DNA of 64,000 nt from Onchocerca volvulus (lineage: Eukaryota; Nematoda; Chromadorea; Rhabditida; Onchocercidae), in contig HG738138.1 in the NCBI GenBank assembly GCA_000499405.2, positions 7,252,888-7,316,887 on the forward strand, in the 5' to 3' direction. The notes beneath the pieces were generated by a model. It was not told where the DNA came from, made no database searches, and saw nothing but the letters and a program-made list of their open reading frames with translations. Numbering within the stretch: position 1 is the first letter of the stretch; every line of letters starts with the position of its first letter. Made by a program: the position numbers and the translations under genes. Positions 50,578 through 61,788 of this stretch are shown in pieces.

Positions 50578-52906
50578 AGCTATGAAAGAGAGTAGGTTTT
50601 TATTATCAGAATGTACAGATGGGTTTGTAAAACTGAAGAGTGAGAATTTAAGACTTGAAGCGCAGTATACATAAGTTAATGCCAGAGTAATTTCAAATAT
50701 ATCACTGAAATGTATAGAAATGTTATATGTCTAATGATTTATACAGGATGACCATGATCCCGGAATACTTCGCTACCTTAGCCTGGCTCATTAAAGTTAG
50801 TTTTACTAAAGAAAAATTTTGTACACTGATAATTTCAGTTTCTGTATTTCATTGTGTTTACTTTCTAGCATTCAAATGTTTCTGTTTATTGATATAATTT
50901 ATTATGCTGTAAATAACAACTGCTATTTGTAGGAATATCTGGAACATGTCTTAATTTTGGCTAAATTGTGTTCTATGAGCACATTTTATGTGATAAATTT
51001 AAGAAATTGCGTCCTCTCAGTTTTTACTGTATGACAGCTGCGTAAATTTACAATACTTAAAAAATCATGGGAGATTAGTACCTATTTTATAAGCTTGTCA
51101 GCAGTTTGATGTTTAGCTAGTATCACTTTGAGATACAGTAAATTGAGATGGGGCAATTGCAAAACAAGTTAACACATATTTCGGAGGGCCGAGTTAATGA
51201 GTTGATGAAGGTGAGTGAACAGGTACGGTTGATTTAATCTTTGTGGCATAAAGTGCAAATGTTGGTAGTTTTTGATTGAATTCAATCCTCTAACTTGCAT
51301 CACTGAATGACGAAGGAAATAGATGAATTCACTATTACCCAAGTAGTAAAATACAGTCGATGAGGATCCGAGCAGCAATATACAAGAAAAATAAAAACAA
51401 AAAATATATTTCTTTTGTTTTTAGTGACTCAGTAGCAATATACAGTCATTTTACAAAAGGTCCCTTACTCCTAAATATGTCGAACTTTGTGCAATCTTCC
51501 CTCTTCTCTAAGACAATGCACGCAGTCTTCTTGCTGTTGCGACGCTTCTCTGCGACTCTCTCGCCAATCATTCGCTCAAAGTCACTCTCACCATCGCATC
51601 CCGTAGTCTGCCAGTCTCCACGATCGACATACTACGCCGAAATTATCGACCAGTTTTAGTAGTAACCAATACTTATCGACCACTCAATTCGACAACTGTT
51701 TATTTGTGTGTTTGTGTGTAATCAACATACCACATCGTGACTGAAGCATGCTTTCGTCATCTCTGCAATTTGTTTTTGTGGAATACCTGCAATTAGCGGA
51801 AAAAGCAAGAAGTCAGACATTGTGTCTGAATGAGAATTAGTCCTAGTGACGGGAAGACAGGCTATAATGACGCGTGCCTTGGAAATTCGTCACGCATGAG
51901 TTGAGCAAGCAAGATCCATGCGTAACCCCACGTTGACCTTCTGTGGTACTCCCCTTCAACAGCAAGCAGTTGGAATCAGTGAGTGATGTGCAAAACGCAG
52001 CAACTGCATTCATCTTCTTGCTGCTCTTCCTGCTAGTCATGCCCTTTTCTCGCAGAGGTAGAGACGAAGAGCGATTGCTTTCAAATGCTCTTTTAGAGAC
52101 GATTTCTGCTACAACTGGTATCTCAATACGCTCCTCTTTGCATGCCAGTGTCTTCAGAGACAGAGAAAGAGAGAGGAGGAGAACCATAACTGTCAGTAGA
52201 TTCGATAGCGTCGAATGAGCGCAATATTTTCAATGCTTGCTATCGTTTTTATGCTGCTCGTGAATTTGTGTCGCGTGAAATTTGTGTTCGCATTAGATTA
52301 CCTGCAAGTTAAACGAGTACGTCCGTGTCGATGGATTATCTGTCGTTGGTTCGTTGTCGGGTTGACATTTTACTACAGAACAACAATATCCGGTAGGTAG
52401 GATGGCTTGATGGATGCTGGGAAAATGTGTGTGTGTGCGTGCATGCATGCCGTGCACTCATGCTACACGTTTGTAGTGTTGCTTCTTTTGTTACACTGGT
52501 CTTATGCGGTTGTTAACATGTCGCGTATTATGCAAATTTCAATTCATCTTTATAATTATGTCTTGTTTTTCACGTATTTATAAGTGATACTGTTAGTCGT
52601 CATTTGATCTGAACTGTTTTGTCGTCTTGTAATGGTGATAATTGTTATCAGGGCCCCTCCTCATCATTATTTTTGAGCTCTTCAAAATCTACCACATTTC
52701 GTTTATCGCATTCAGAATACTAACCCTTTCTTCATATCCAGTGATCACTTTTATCTACGAATTATGGCATTTTCTATGTTTTGTAGCTAGATTGTCTTAG
52801 GAATTCTTTTGTGTAGTGTACTAATTTTCCAGTCAGGGTCCAAAGTGCATTCTTTTCCAGAAATATTTGTTCGCTTGATGTAGAGCTTCTCACATAACAA
52901 TCAGCT
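50578..52906. other. Region between tentative minus gene and the large plus gene
   Basis: Part of it (51450-52250) has higher GC than the rest of the window and overlapping open frames on both strands, with none recognisable. It may contain promoters and first exons of the two divergent genes. TGTGTGTGCGTGCATGCATGC near 52428-52449 is a short purine/pyrimidine alternating tract. Confidence 0.35.
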
Positions 52907-55900
52907 ATGTCTCGTGGTAAGTCCAAAATTGTTTCTCTGGTTTTCATTCAGTCTAATTTCTAAATTTCGAAGAATGGCTGCTACTGTGTGAAATTAACGT
53001 AATTGTGATACATTAATATTACTGCAGTTTCAGATTTAACTTGCGATGAAACAATGCCTTCTGTTGATGAAGTGGAAAGAGTGAGTTATATATATTTTTA
53101 CATTGTCTACAACTTTTACTTTTACACTTCTTTAAAAAGAATTAAGCTGTTATTTCTAAATCTTCGAATATTCTATTTTTTCGATCTTAAGAGAGATGGT
53201 CGACGCTTTTTCCAACAGTCAGTTGGTGTTCCTTTAGCTCGAATTGCTCCAGTTGTGCCGAGTGTTGCTATGCAGCAGAATTCACGTCAGTTCGTCAAGG
53301 TTGGTTTCTATATATCCAAAAGCTTAGTGATATATCATAAATATGTTATTTCTTTATCATCGCATATGTTTTCTGATATTTATTGTTTCTAAATTAAATT
53401 TATTAGATGAACATTCGTATTTATAGACGTATATAAGGAGCCAGACAAATGCGCCATTTCCAGCAAACTGCTCAAACGGTAATCAAAAAATGGTACATGC
53501 ATATGGAACAACAGCAGTTTCTTCTATTCCACAATGCTCCACTGCTGTTCCTGGTCGCTCTAAACTAGTTACCATACGTCCAGTTGGCGCCGCTCATTCC
53601 TTTTTAAAATCATGTTAGTTTAGGGGAGGAACTATCTGAGTTTACCAGATTTTGTGGAATATATGCTCATTTATTTTTGACGTTCATTGGAACAGTTACT
53701 AATGGCACCGAGTTCCGAAGTTTAAGATCTGTATAAAAATTCTTTTTTTTCCCTCATTAAAGTGATGCTTGCAGCAAGCTGAGAATGTTTATTGTTTTTT
53801 CATAACAAAAGTATACTTAGAATTTCCCATTGTACTTTCAAAAATTGAAATAGTTGTCGGTTTGGACATTTTACTGATAGTGTCATCAGTAATGGTAGGA
53901 ATGAAATTGTCATCATTTGGTTTGACATAACATTAGTGTACACTGTGTACTTATTTAAACCGTTCATCACGGAAACACTTTTTTGAATTAAATAATCATT
54001 ATTTTCAGATGATATTGCCCAGTTAAGTGGTAGCCCTATGACAACAGTGTATCTTCAACAGCAACAAAATTTACATTTAGCAAATGCACAGCAACCGGTG
54101 CTTTCCTTGCCATCGTCGCGTGCTCGGGAATTAGAAGAGTCACATGTTATTCGGTCTTCTACAGCTGCTTTTGCAAATTGTGGGAACACTGATTCGCGGT
54201 ATGGTATTCTGTTTGAGATGAATAATTTAGAAAATTTTTACCTATATAAATGATTTATGATAAAGTTTATTCATTAAAATTTTTCGTAGTCGTTTGTTTT
54301 TTCAATCGCTGGATCTCTAGATTGAAGACATGATGGAAATTTTGTTGAATGAGATTCCGGCTTTCTGTGACGTTAGTTAGTAAAATTAGTTAATTTATTC
54401 ATTTCACTTTCTTTAAGTCGATATTTGACATCTGGCCGCAGTGTTGTTGGTGTTGGCGATATACCAGTTCGAAGCCCCGTTCGAGTTAATCCAATTATAA
54501 GCAGTGCGGTACGTTTCATGTTGTCTTAATGTCTGATTTGTAAGCAAATGTTAGACATTGAAGAACTTTGCTTTTTTTAATTCACCGCAAATTTTTTTAT
54601 ATTCTCTTATTATCCTGTAGTATATCTCGAAAATTGCTGTTGAAATGAAATAAAATTGTCATAAAATTGCGAAGTGTTTAATTATAACAAATAGTCTACC
54701 TTCCTGGAATAATTGTGAATTAAATATTAAGATTTGTAATGTATATATTGCCTCAGCTTGAAATCAAAAAATTAGTAATTTTATGTTCCACACCAGACAG
54801 GAGAAGAAGAGAGCAAAACTTTTCATTCTATTAAAAATTTTCGTCATTGTTTATTTCGTAAAATTTTATTTCTTTCAGGACTTCTTACGTGGCCCAAAAG
54901 TAGTAACACGTATCTCTGAAGAAAGAACGGATGTGAAACCTGTCGTGATACCTGCACCAACTGTAAACATGGCATGTTCCGCCTCTGCTGCACCTGTTGC
55001 TGCACTGCATGACACATGTATTCCTGTTCCTGCAGGGCAACATGATGGCATAGCTGGTGCCTCATATCCTGGACCGAGCGCTCGGCCCACTATTTTGCGC
55101 AAAAATCGAGAATCGGGTAATTTTATTGTTGCAGTAGAGCAAAGTTTCAAGTATCTGAAGATTTATTCCGTGAAATATTCATGTTTGCATTATTTCTAGC
55201 TCGTAAGAAGCCTTCTTCAGCATCCTATAACTTTTTCAGGTCCTGTCTCTGCGGTGCGTCGCTTAATTGTTGCAGAAGCTCATCCTCATGCAGGCTCATA
55301 TCAGGAAGTACTAGCATCCCCTTTGACTGCAGTAAAAGATAATTCAGGGCACGTTTTTGCTTTGTTCAAACTCTTGATGCTTTATATGTGTCGTTGTTTA
55401 TCTTCTACTGTTCCATTTTTCAGTTTAATGTGTTTCAAACGCACAAATGCTACAGACAGTCGTATGCTGAACAACGCATCATGCATGTCATCTGATGCTC
55501 GCGGGATCTCTACTAAAAAAACTCCTGCTATACTCATTGGCAACGTTGTGCAAAACACGAAGAGCTTTTCAGATCAGGTTAGACAGATTTCTTTTCTTTT
55601 TGTCAGATAAATGTTCGCTTATTGCAGTGGAGAAAATCAACCGCAAATTCCATATCGGGGTAGAGATGTGTATTGAATCCATGAGCCATCACAGAAGATT
55701 TGTTTATTCGTAATTTGTGTTGTATCTAAGGTTGCGGTTACCGGAGCTGTGGAAGTATCACCACGGAAAAGACTGAGGAAGCAAAACTTCGAGTGCACAA
55801 GTGCGGAGAAAATGAAGGTGGGATTTATTTCATTGGTCCCATACTTGCATAGATTTTTGAGTAAGATTTTTATGAAATATTTCAGTTGCTTATAAGTACT

Positions 55901-58900
55901 GAACGAGTTGTTGGAGACTCCTTCGTTACTGTGAAAGATGAGCTTACTTGGAAATCTGCAGATTTTGACTGTGAAGCACGGTATGTTTGTTGTTTTAGTG
56001 ATTTATACTTTGCAAGACGACTCTTAACAATTGCTTTTATGATGGTTTACTGCTTTTATTTTATTCTTATTTTCATTAAATTGTATTTTCTGTGAACGAA
56101 CTTGTATCAGGTGCCTGTCATTTTTCATACATTTTTATATATAATTTAGGATGAATCGAAAATTATTAAGGCTTTTTTTAGCGAAGATCCAGTACCTGAA
56201 AAAGTGCCTAGACGGCGCGGTCGGATGCGTATAGATAATGGCGCGGAGACGGTGTCATTGCAGCAACGCGTTTCAGCTTCAGTTCCCCATCAGATCAGTT
56301 CTGATAGTTATGCAAAGTTGAAGAGGATGAAAAAAGCTCAAGTTTGTTCTTGTTGTTCATTACTAAAATATTTGTTATCATGCTGAACCTCTTCTATCTG
56401 TGAGACATTTTGAGATATTGTATCAAAGTATTACTGGCTCTTTGGTTTATTATTGCATGAAGAAATTTTTATAAATTGCATTAGTTTATTTTTTTAATGC
56501 ACACACTTCTCTTCAATTTAAAACTATTTTAAAGGAATACTGTCACAGTTTGTTACATTTCTTATCTCCTAAAAATCATTTCAAAATGTTCATTTCCCTT
56601 CTAATATATAACTAAGAAGTTCGTCAAGTCTTCTCCCTTTGTGCAGTTCATTCAAGTCCTCTTTCCATTTTTTTTTTTTTAAATTTTACTTGCAATTTTT
56701 TTGGCAGCAGTTGATGAACTTTAGATGGTTCCACGGAATAAATTATCTCCATCAGAAGTCCCAGCTGTTATTGAGCTGGACTCCAATTCGTGGTCAGTCA
56801 GTAGTGTTGTTGATGAAAAGCGGGCATTGCTGCAATATGGACGAATGGAATATGCAAATTCAGAAATGATCGAAGCCCAGGAAAAATGGATTGAAGAAGC
56901 AGAAGTCCAGAAAATTGAAGATACCACTTACTTGATGTGTCATATATTTGGGTGATTTTTTGCTCGCTTTCTGATTGGCTGTAGTTGCATAAGTTGCTTC
57001 TTTTATGACTTCTGATATTTTCTTTGAAACGTAATTCTGTTTATATATTTGGCTTTCTTTAGTACAGCGTGCCATAAGATAATTTTGAAAAAGAATCGTT
57101 AAAGCTTATGTTAGATTCATAATGTAGAACCGGGAACTTTCGAGAAATATATCAATATGATTTTTATTGTTTCTTTTAGTTGCTGTCGTTTATTTGTTGT
57201 ATGTTCTCTTTACTTTAATGATTCTGATTTATTGAAAGATTCATTTACTTTTATTTCTTACCTTTATTTTTCTTCAATTATAAAACTTGTTTATAGGTTA
57301 GAAATGGCTATTCCTGATAATCCTTGTCTAAGCAATCAACGGATTCAATCATGTAATCTATCAGCGACGTTCTGCTTTTTTAGTAAGGATAAGATAAATG
57401 GAAGTAGCACATCAACTGTTTTAGATGAAACCTTATCTGATGTGAGTCTTTCAGGATTTTTTGAACATAATTCTTTTTTTTCTTTTTCTTTTTTTTTTTT
57501 TTTTTTTTTGGTGTGGGAGAGGATGAAATTTAATATGAGACATCCTTATGCCTTGATCCTGATCTTTACTTCACTCTTGCTTTTTTTTTGTACTGAACAC
57601 ATTCCTCAGTTGTTTTGCCTGTAGTTTGTTGGTAGTCATTAATGTATTATTTTATGCTGTAGGTGGCATGCAAGCAAACAGTAGCAGCAAAAGAACCTGT
57701 TGTATCGACTATTCCAAAAAATGCCATCACAGTGGAAAACACATCGAATATTCAAAATGATAATGGAGGAAATGAAGTCCAGTATCGTCAGTTTACTGAA
57801 CAGGTGCGGTGGTTGTTGTAAAACCTTTTTTTAATGAGACAGAATAGTTCGTTATCTACTTTTAGCAGTTAATATAATAGTTTAATAGTTATGTTTATTA
57901 GGTTTTTGCCTGCACGTTTGGTGCTACAAAAAAAACTTGGTAATACTTGATCCGCTTGAAAATTTTGAATTTCCATTATTACTGATATGATTAGAATTTA
58001 TTACCATAATAATCGATGACCGTTAGGCAGTCAGGAGAGGAGTATTTATGCATTTACTTCGAGTGAAGAAGCTGTAAGCAGAAAATCGCTGTTTTCGTTT
58101 ATCTTCAGAGTCATTTGCACTTTTTATCAGTGAATTCAGTCATGGCTTTACAAACACTAAGTTAATGAGAGGAAAGCTGTTTTTGAATTAAATATTTTTA
58201 TAGAATCGAAAAGTCTTTGCTCAAATGCTTCTCTGTTCTGGTTTAAAAGACCGCTGGCAACGTTTTGATCGCATTTCTGGTTGCGAGCGTGTAATAAAAC
58301 GTATATATATGAAACGGTGGATGTTACAGGAACATTTCCGCAATACAAAGCAGTCGGTAACAGCCGATGTTGAACTAAATTCAAATTTGGTTTGCGTTTA
58401 CAAATTTCTCGTCTAATCATCCATCATATTAATATGTTTTAATTTTAATTTTGAATTGTATTAGGCGTTCAGAATTTGTATGATTTACAGGTTGCTTCGT
58501 TGGATGATTATTCACTTATGGCAGCCAAAAAGCAGACAGAGAAATTTCTTGAAAATTATCCGGTCTGTTCACCTTCGACTTCCGATAATGTTTTTGAGAA
58601 GAATGTTGATAATGGACCTGCATACGTCTACAAATATTTGGAAGAAGCTTTAGAAGTTTATATGCGTAGTGGAAGTAGTAACTTAGTAATGCCTGGCCAT
58701 GTATCACCTCAGAGAAGCATACAGGCAGATGTTAGGTTATCTCGTGGTTTATACCCTTTTGGTTACGCGAATCGACGTGATCCGGAAACAGAAATGTTGC
58801 AAGCGGTTGCAGAAATTCTTGCAGAAATTATCGAAATTGTCATCGAAAATGATAAAGGTAACAAACTTTGTTCTATATTTAGTACTTGAGCATGATTCCG

Positions 58901-61788
58901 AGTTGAGAATCATTTACCGTATTACAGAAGGGCCAGAAGAAGGAAATGAACAGCAGCATTTACGACGAAAAAGAAAAAAGAAAGATGATCAATTGTTCGA
59001 AATCAAAATTACGGATCGATTTGGGATCTTTGAACTACCTCAAGTATTGCATTTCATTCTATTCAAAAAACATGGGTACTTGTCAACACTTCGTCGAATT
59101 GTCTCAGGAAACTTTGAATACAGCTTTTATTGAAGACAGGAAACTTTGAATACAGCTTTTATTGAAGACTTATGTGCAATGTTTCTCTAGTGATAGTTGA
59201 TTTCTTGATATCCTATAACAGGAAAAAGGATTTTGTGTTTTAGTTTTTTTTCTTTCTACTCTGAAATGTACGGTGAATCTTAGTTCACATTACATCTGAT
59301 TTATTCTTTATCTAGCGCAAGTCAATGTCGCTGATGATTTTGTAATTTTTTTGGCACTAGAGTCTTCATCATTTAAGACACGAAGTTAAGTTTAATAGAT
59401 CTGAGAAGGTTATTGTTTCTTATTCTTTTTAGATTTCAATATAATTTTTTCTCCGATATTTCTTTCTTCTATTTATATTTCGTGTTAATTATGATTAAAA
59501 ATGGGATATAGATTGTGAAGTTTTGTAGTTCCTATTGTAGATTATATCAGTGTCAAATGTTTCAGGCTTCGAATAATGTTGTCACTCTATATGATAGCTT
59601 AAGTCAGTATACTCTTAGTAGAAAAAGGAAGTCAGAAGCTCTCGATGCGGATGATGCTTTCTTTATGAATATTGAGAAAGAACTGAATCGTAAAAAGAAA
59701 CGAGTCGGAGGAGATAAAAATCTTTCGCGGACATTGCATTCCTTAAGGTTTATTGCATACCTTGCTTTCATGAAGTTGAAATCCATATGGTGTAGCAGAT
59801 TTCTTTCGTCTTTACTTTATATTTTATACATGATTGGTCCAGAAATGGTTGAAATTTCACTTGTCTTTATTTCAAAAGTTTTATGAACACGGTAGCCGGA
59901 CTTCGTTATCATTTTAAAAGCATTCGATACTTAATTGTGAGGAATGTTTACTATATTTTATTTTGGCACTTTCAGTGTCTAAAAAGTAATTTTCAGTCAA
60001 GTGCGAGCAGTTCATCAGAGATTATCGGATATGCGAAAGGCCGAACGTGACAATTTAAATGAAGCAACAAAACAAATGCTCAATCTAGTTCGATACAGTG
60101 ATCCTACTTCTTATATCGAACTGGTAGACGGTCACAAAGAAGTTAGTTTGCTTCTAATAAATTTGCTTAAATCTGGAACTGTTTAATTTTTGAGATGAAG
60201 ACGTGATTACTAGATGACGTTGCAGCCATGCTTATCGTCATATTCAATAAGAAGTGCTTCGGTGAACTTTGTTTTGTCATTAAGTGCAATAACTTTGGTG
60301 AAATTAGATTTTATTAAGGAAGGAATGCGGATTTAGATTTTCTGATTAGATTGTTTGCATGTCATTTTTTTTTCCCAAGATTTGTTTTGCAAATCTTTAT
60401 TGGCTCTGATGTGTTATAACATTTTTTTAAGGATTGTCAGCCTTATGATAATGATAGCGTGCGAGAAGAAAAATGGCAAAGTCGACTTCTATCATTTACT
60501 AAAGGAGTTCCGCCGAAAATAATTCCAACGTCAAGAAATTATGATGCAAATATAGCGATGAAGCTTCATCCACCAATGAATTATACGCTCAGATTGTTTC
60601 GGGTTTGCTTTTTTTTTTTTTATTTTTCAATGTTTGAAGATGGAATTTACCGCTGTAAAATATATCTTTGATGAACATAGTGATTTCGGAGATTAAACCA
60701 AGGTTGGTAAGCCTTCGTTATGACTTAATCGATGTTACTAAAATGCATCATGAAGGGAGCAACTTTTTTATACCTTTTTTTGGACGAATAGAACTATTTT
60801 TTTTATAAAATTGAGTTGTGCAACATAATGAAGTTATCAAGTTATCAGCTATTAACTGTGCTGACATTAGTTTGACTTGTCGAATATAACTAATTTTAAC
60901 TTATCATTGCTTACTCAATCTTCTTTATTAAGTATACAAAGATTTTAAGGAAAAATGTATTCGTCCGCCCAAACGTTTTCGGTCAGGAGTGAAGCGAACA
61001 CGCAAAAGTCAATCACGCAGGGGTCGCGGTCGCCAACGCGGAAGTGTTGTACATTCCAAGAAAAAGTCGCCAACTCCTGAGCCACAGCTGGAGGATCTTA
61101 AACCACATTTTACAGCTGCAGAAATGGGCGCAATGTTCAAAAAAGAATTTGGACTGGACATGAAAACATTTAGGTGAGTATGAGCAGTTGTTTTTTTTTA
61201 TTTAGAGCAGTTTTTTTGTTTTTTTTGTTTTGGTTTGTAGTGAGCAGGAATTGATTTTATTCACCCTACAACTTCTTCACTCTTTAGATGTTTTTATTCA
61301 AATAATTTAGGTACGAACACTGTTCAAAACAATTACATTCTGCATGTATTGATCAAGAGCAACCATTGCATAGTAGAGAAGAGCAAGGACTGGAACCAAG
61401 TCAACCTTGTACAGATTGTAGTGTGTTAAGGAAGAATATAGCAGTGAATGTAGAAAATGGAAGTACGTTGGTTAATGAGGACACGGCAGTCATTTCTGAT
61501 GATCCAGAAACTATTGCTGAAAACTTGAACAGAGAAGCTCCGCGTGGAAATGGAAGCGATGGAAGTTATGTTGGTTCATCGGTGACAGTGCCTTGCTTAG
61601 AATCTACCCAAAATGATGAAATCAATTTATTGGAACATGTGCAAACACGCGGACGATATATACGTGAGCATTTCGCCACGCTGCTACATGCACTGCGAAT
61701 CAGTGAACTGTTGACAGTAAAAGCGATCAAAATGTTCAGGGATTATACAGCAGATCTGTTTGACCGAGAAAACAGAGATGCAAATTGA
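52907..61788 (+). CDS. Large basic, probably nuclear protein of unknown family
   Basis: 23 exons: 52907-52916, 53028-53080, 53192-53299, 53427-53613, 54009-54198, 54418-54508, 54879-55116, 55240-55348, 55424-55577, 55731-55817, 55886-55980, 56182-56341, 56725-56951, 57297-57441, 57663-57803, 58204-58389, 58491-58857, 58928-59043, 59566-59747, 59997-60141, 60432-60602, 60950-61173 and 61311-61788; about 1287 residues. Phases agree at every junction, which is strong support for a single gene. Seen: a Ser/Gln/Ala-rich N-terminal third, several basic clusters that look like nuclear signals (SPRKRLRKQ, PRRRGRMR, LRRKRKKK, KKKR, then RTRKSQSRRGRGRQRG near residue 1075), helical segments around 665-730 and 800-850, and a helical C-terminus (REHFATLLHALRISELL). 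SPRKRLRKQ recalls a SAP130 motif but no other SAP130 block is present. Likely chromatin or RNA related (inference). Confidence 0.75.
55349..55423 (+). other. 75-nt in-frame segment: intron with GC donor or retained exon piece
   Basis: Between exons 8 and 9 of the large gene the frame stays open for 75 nt. The segment ends in TTTTTCAG, like an acceptor, but starts GCACGT, not GT, at the point where the phase fits. Translated it would add a hydrophobic piece (HVFALFKLLMLYMC..) unlike its surroundings, so a GC..AG intron is favoured. Confidence 0.5.
59105..59168. repeat. Perfect 32-bp tandem duplication
   Basis: The unit starting CAGGAAACTTTGAATACAGC occurs at 59105-59136 and, without mismatch, at 59137-59168, in the intron after exon 18 of the large gene. 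The lack of divergence indicates a recent event, or an assembly artefact. Confidence 0.9.

Noticed and set aside
51843..52218. Overlapping 114- and 91-codon ORFs on opposite strands
   Set aside because: Both are low-complexity Ser/Leu/Arg sequences in a GC-richer promoter-like stretch; neither resembles a known protein.
52907..61788. Assignment of the large gene to SAP130 or Enhancer of polycomb
   Set aside because: Only one short basic motif resembles SAP130; the conserved SAP130 C-terminal block and the EPC domains are absent.
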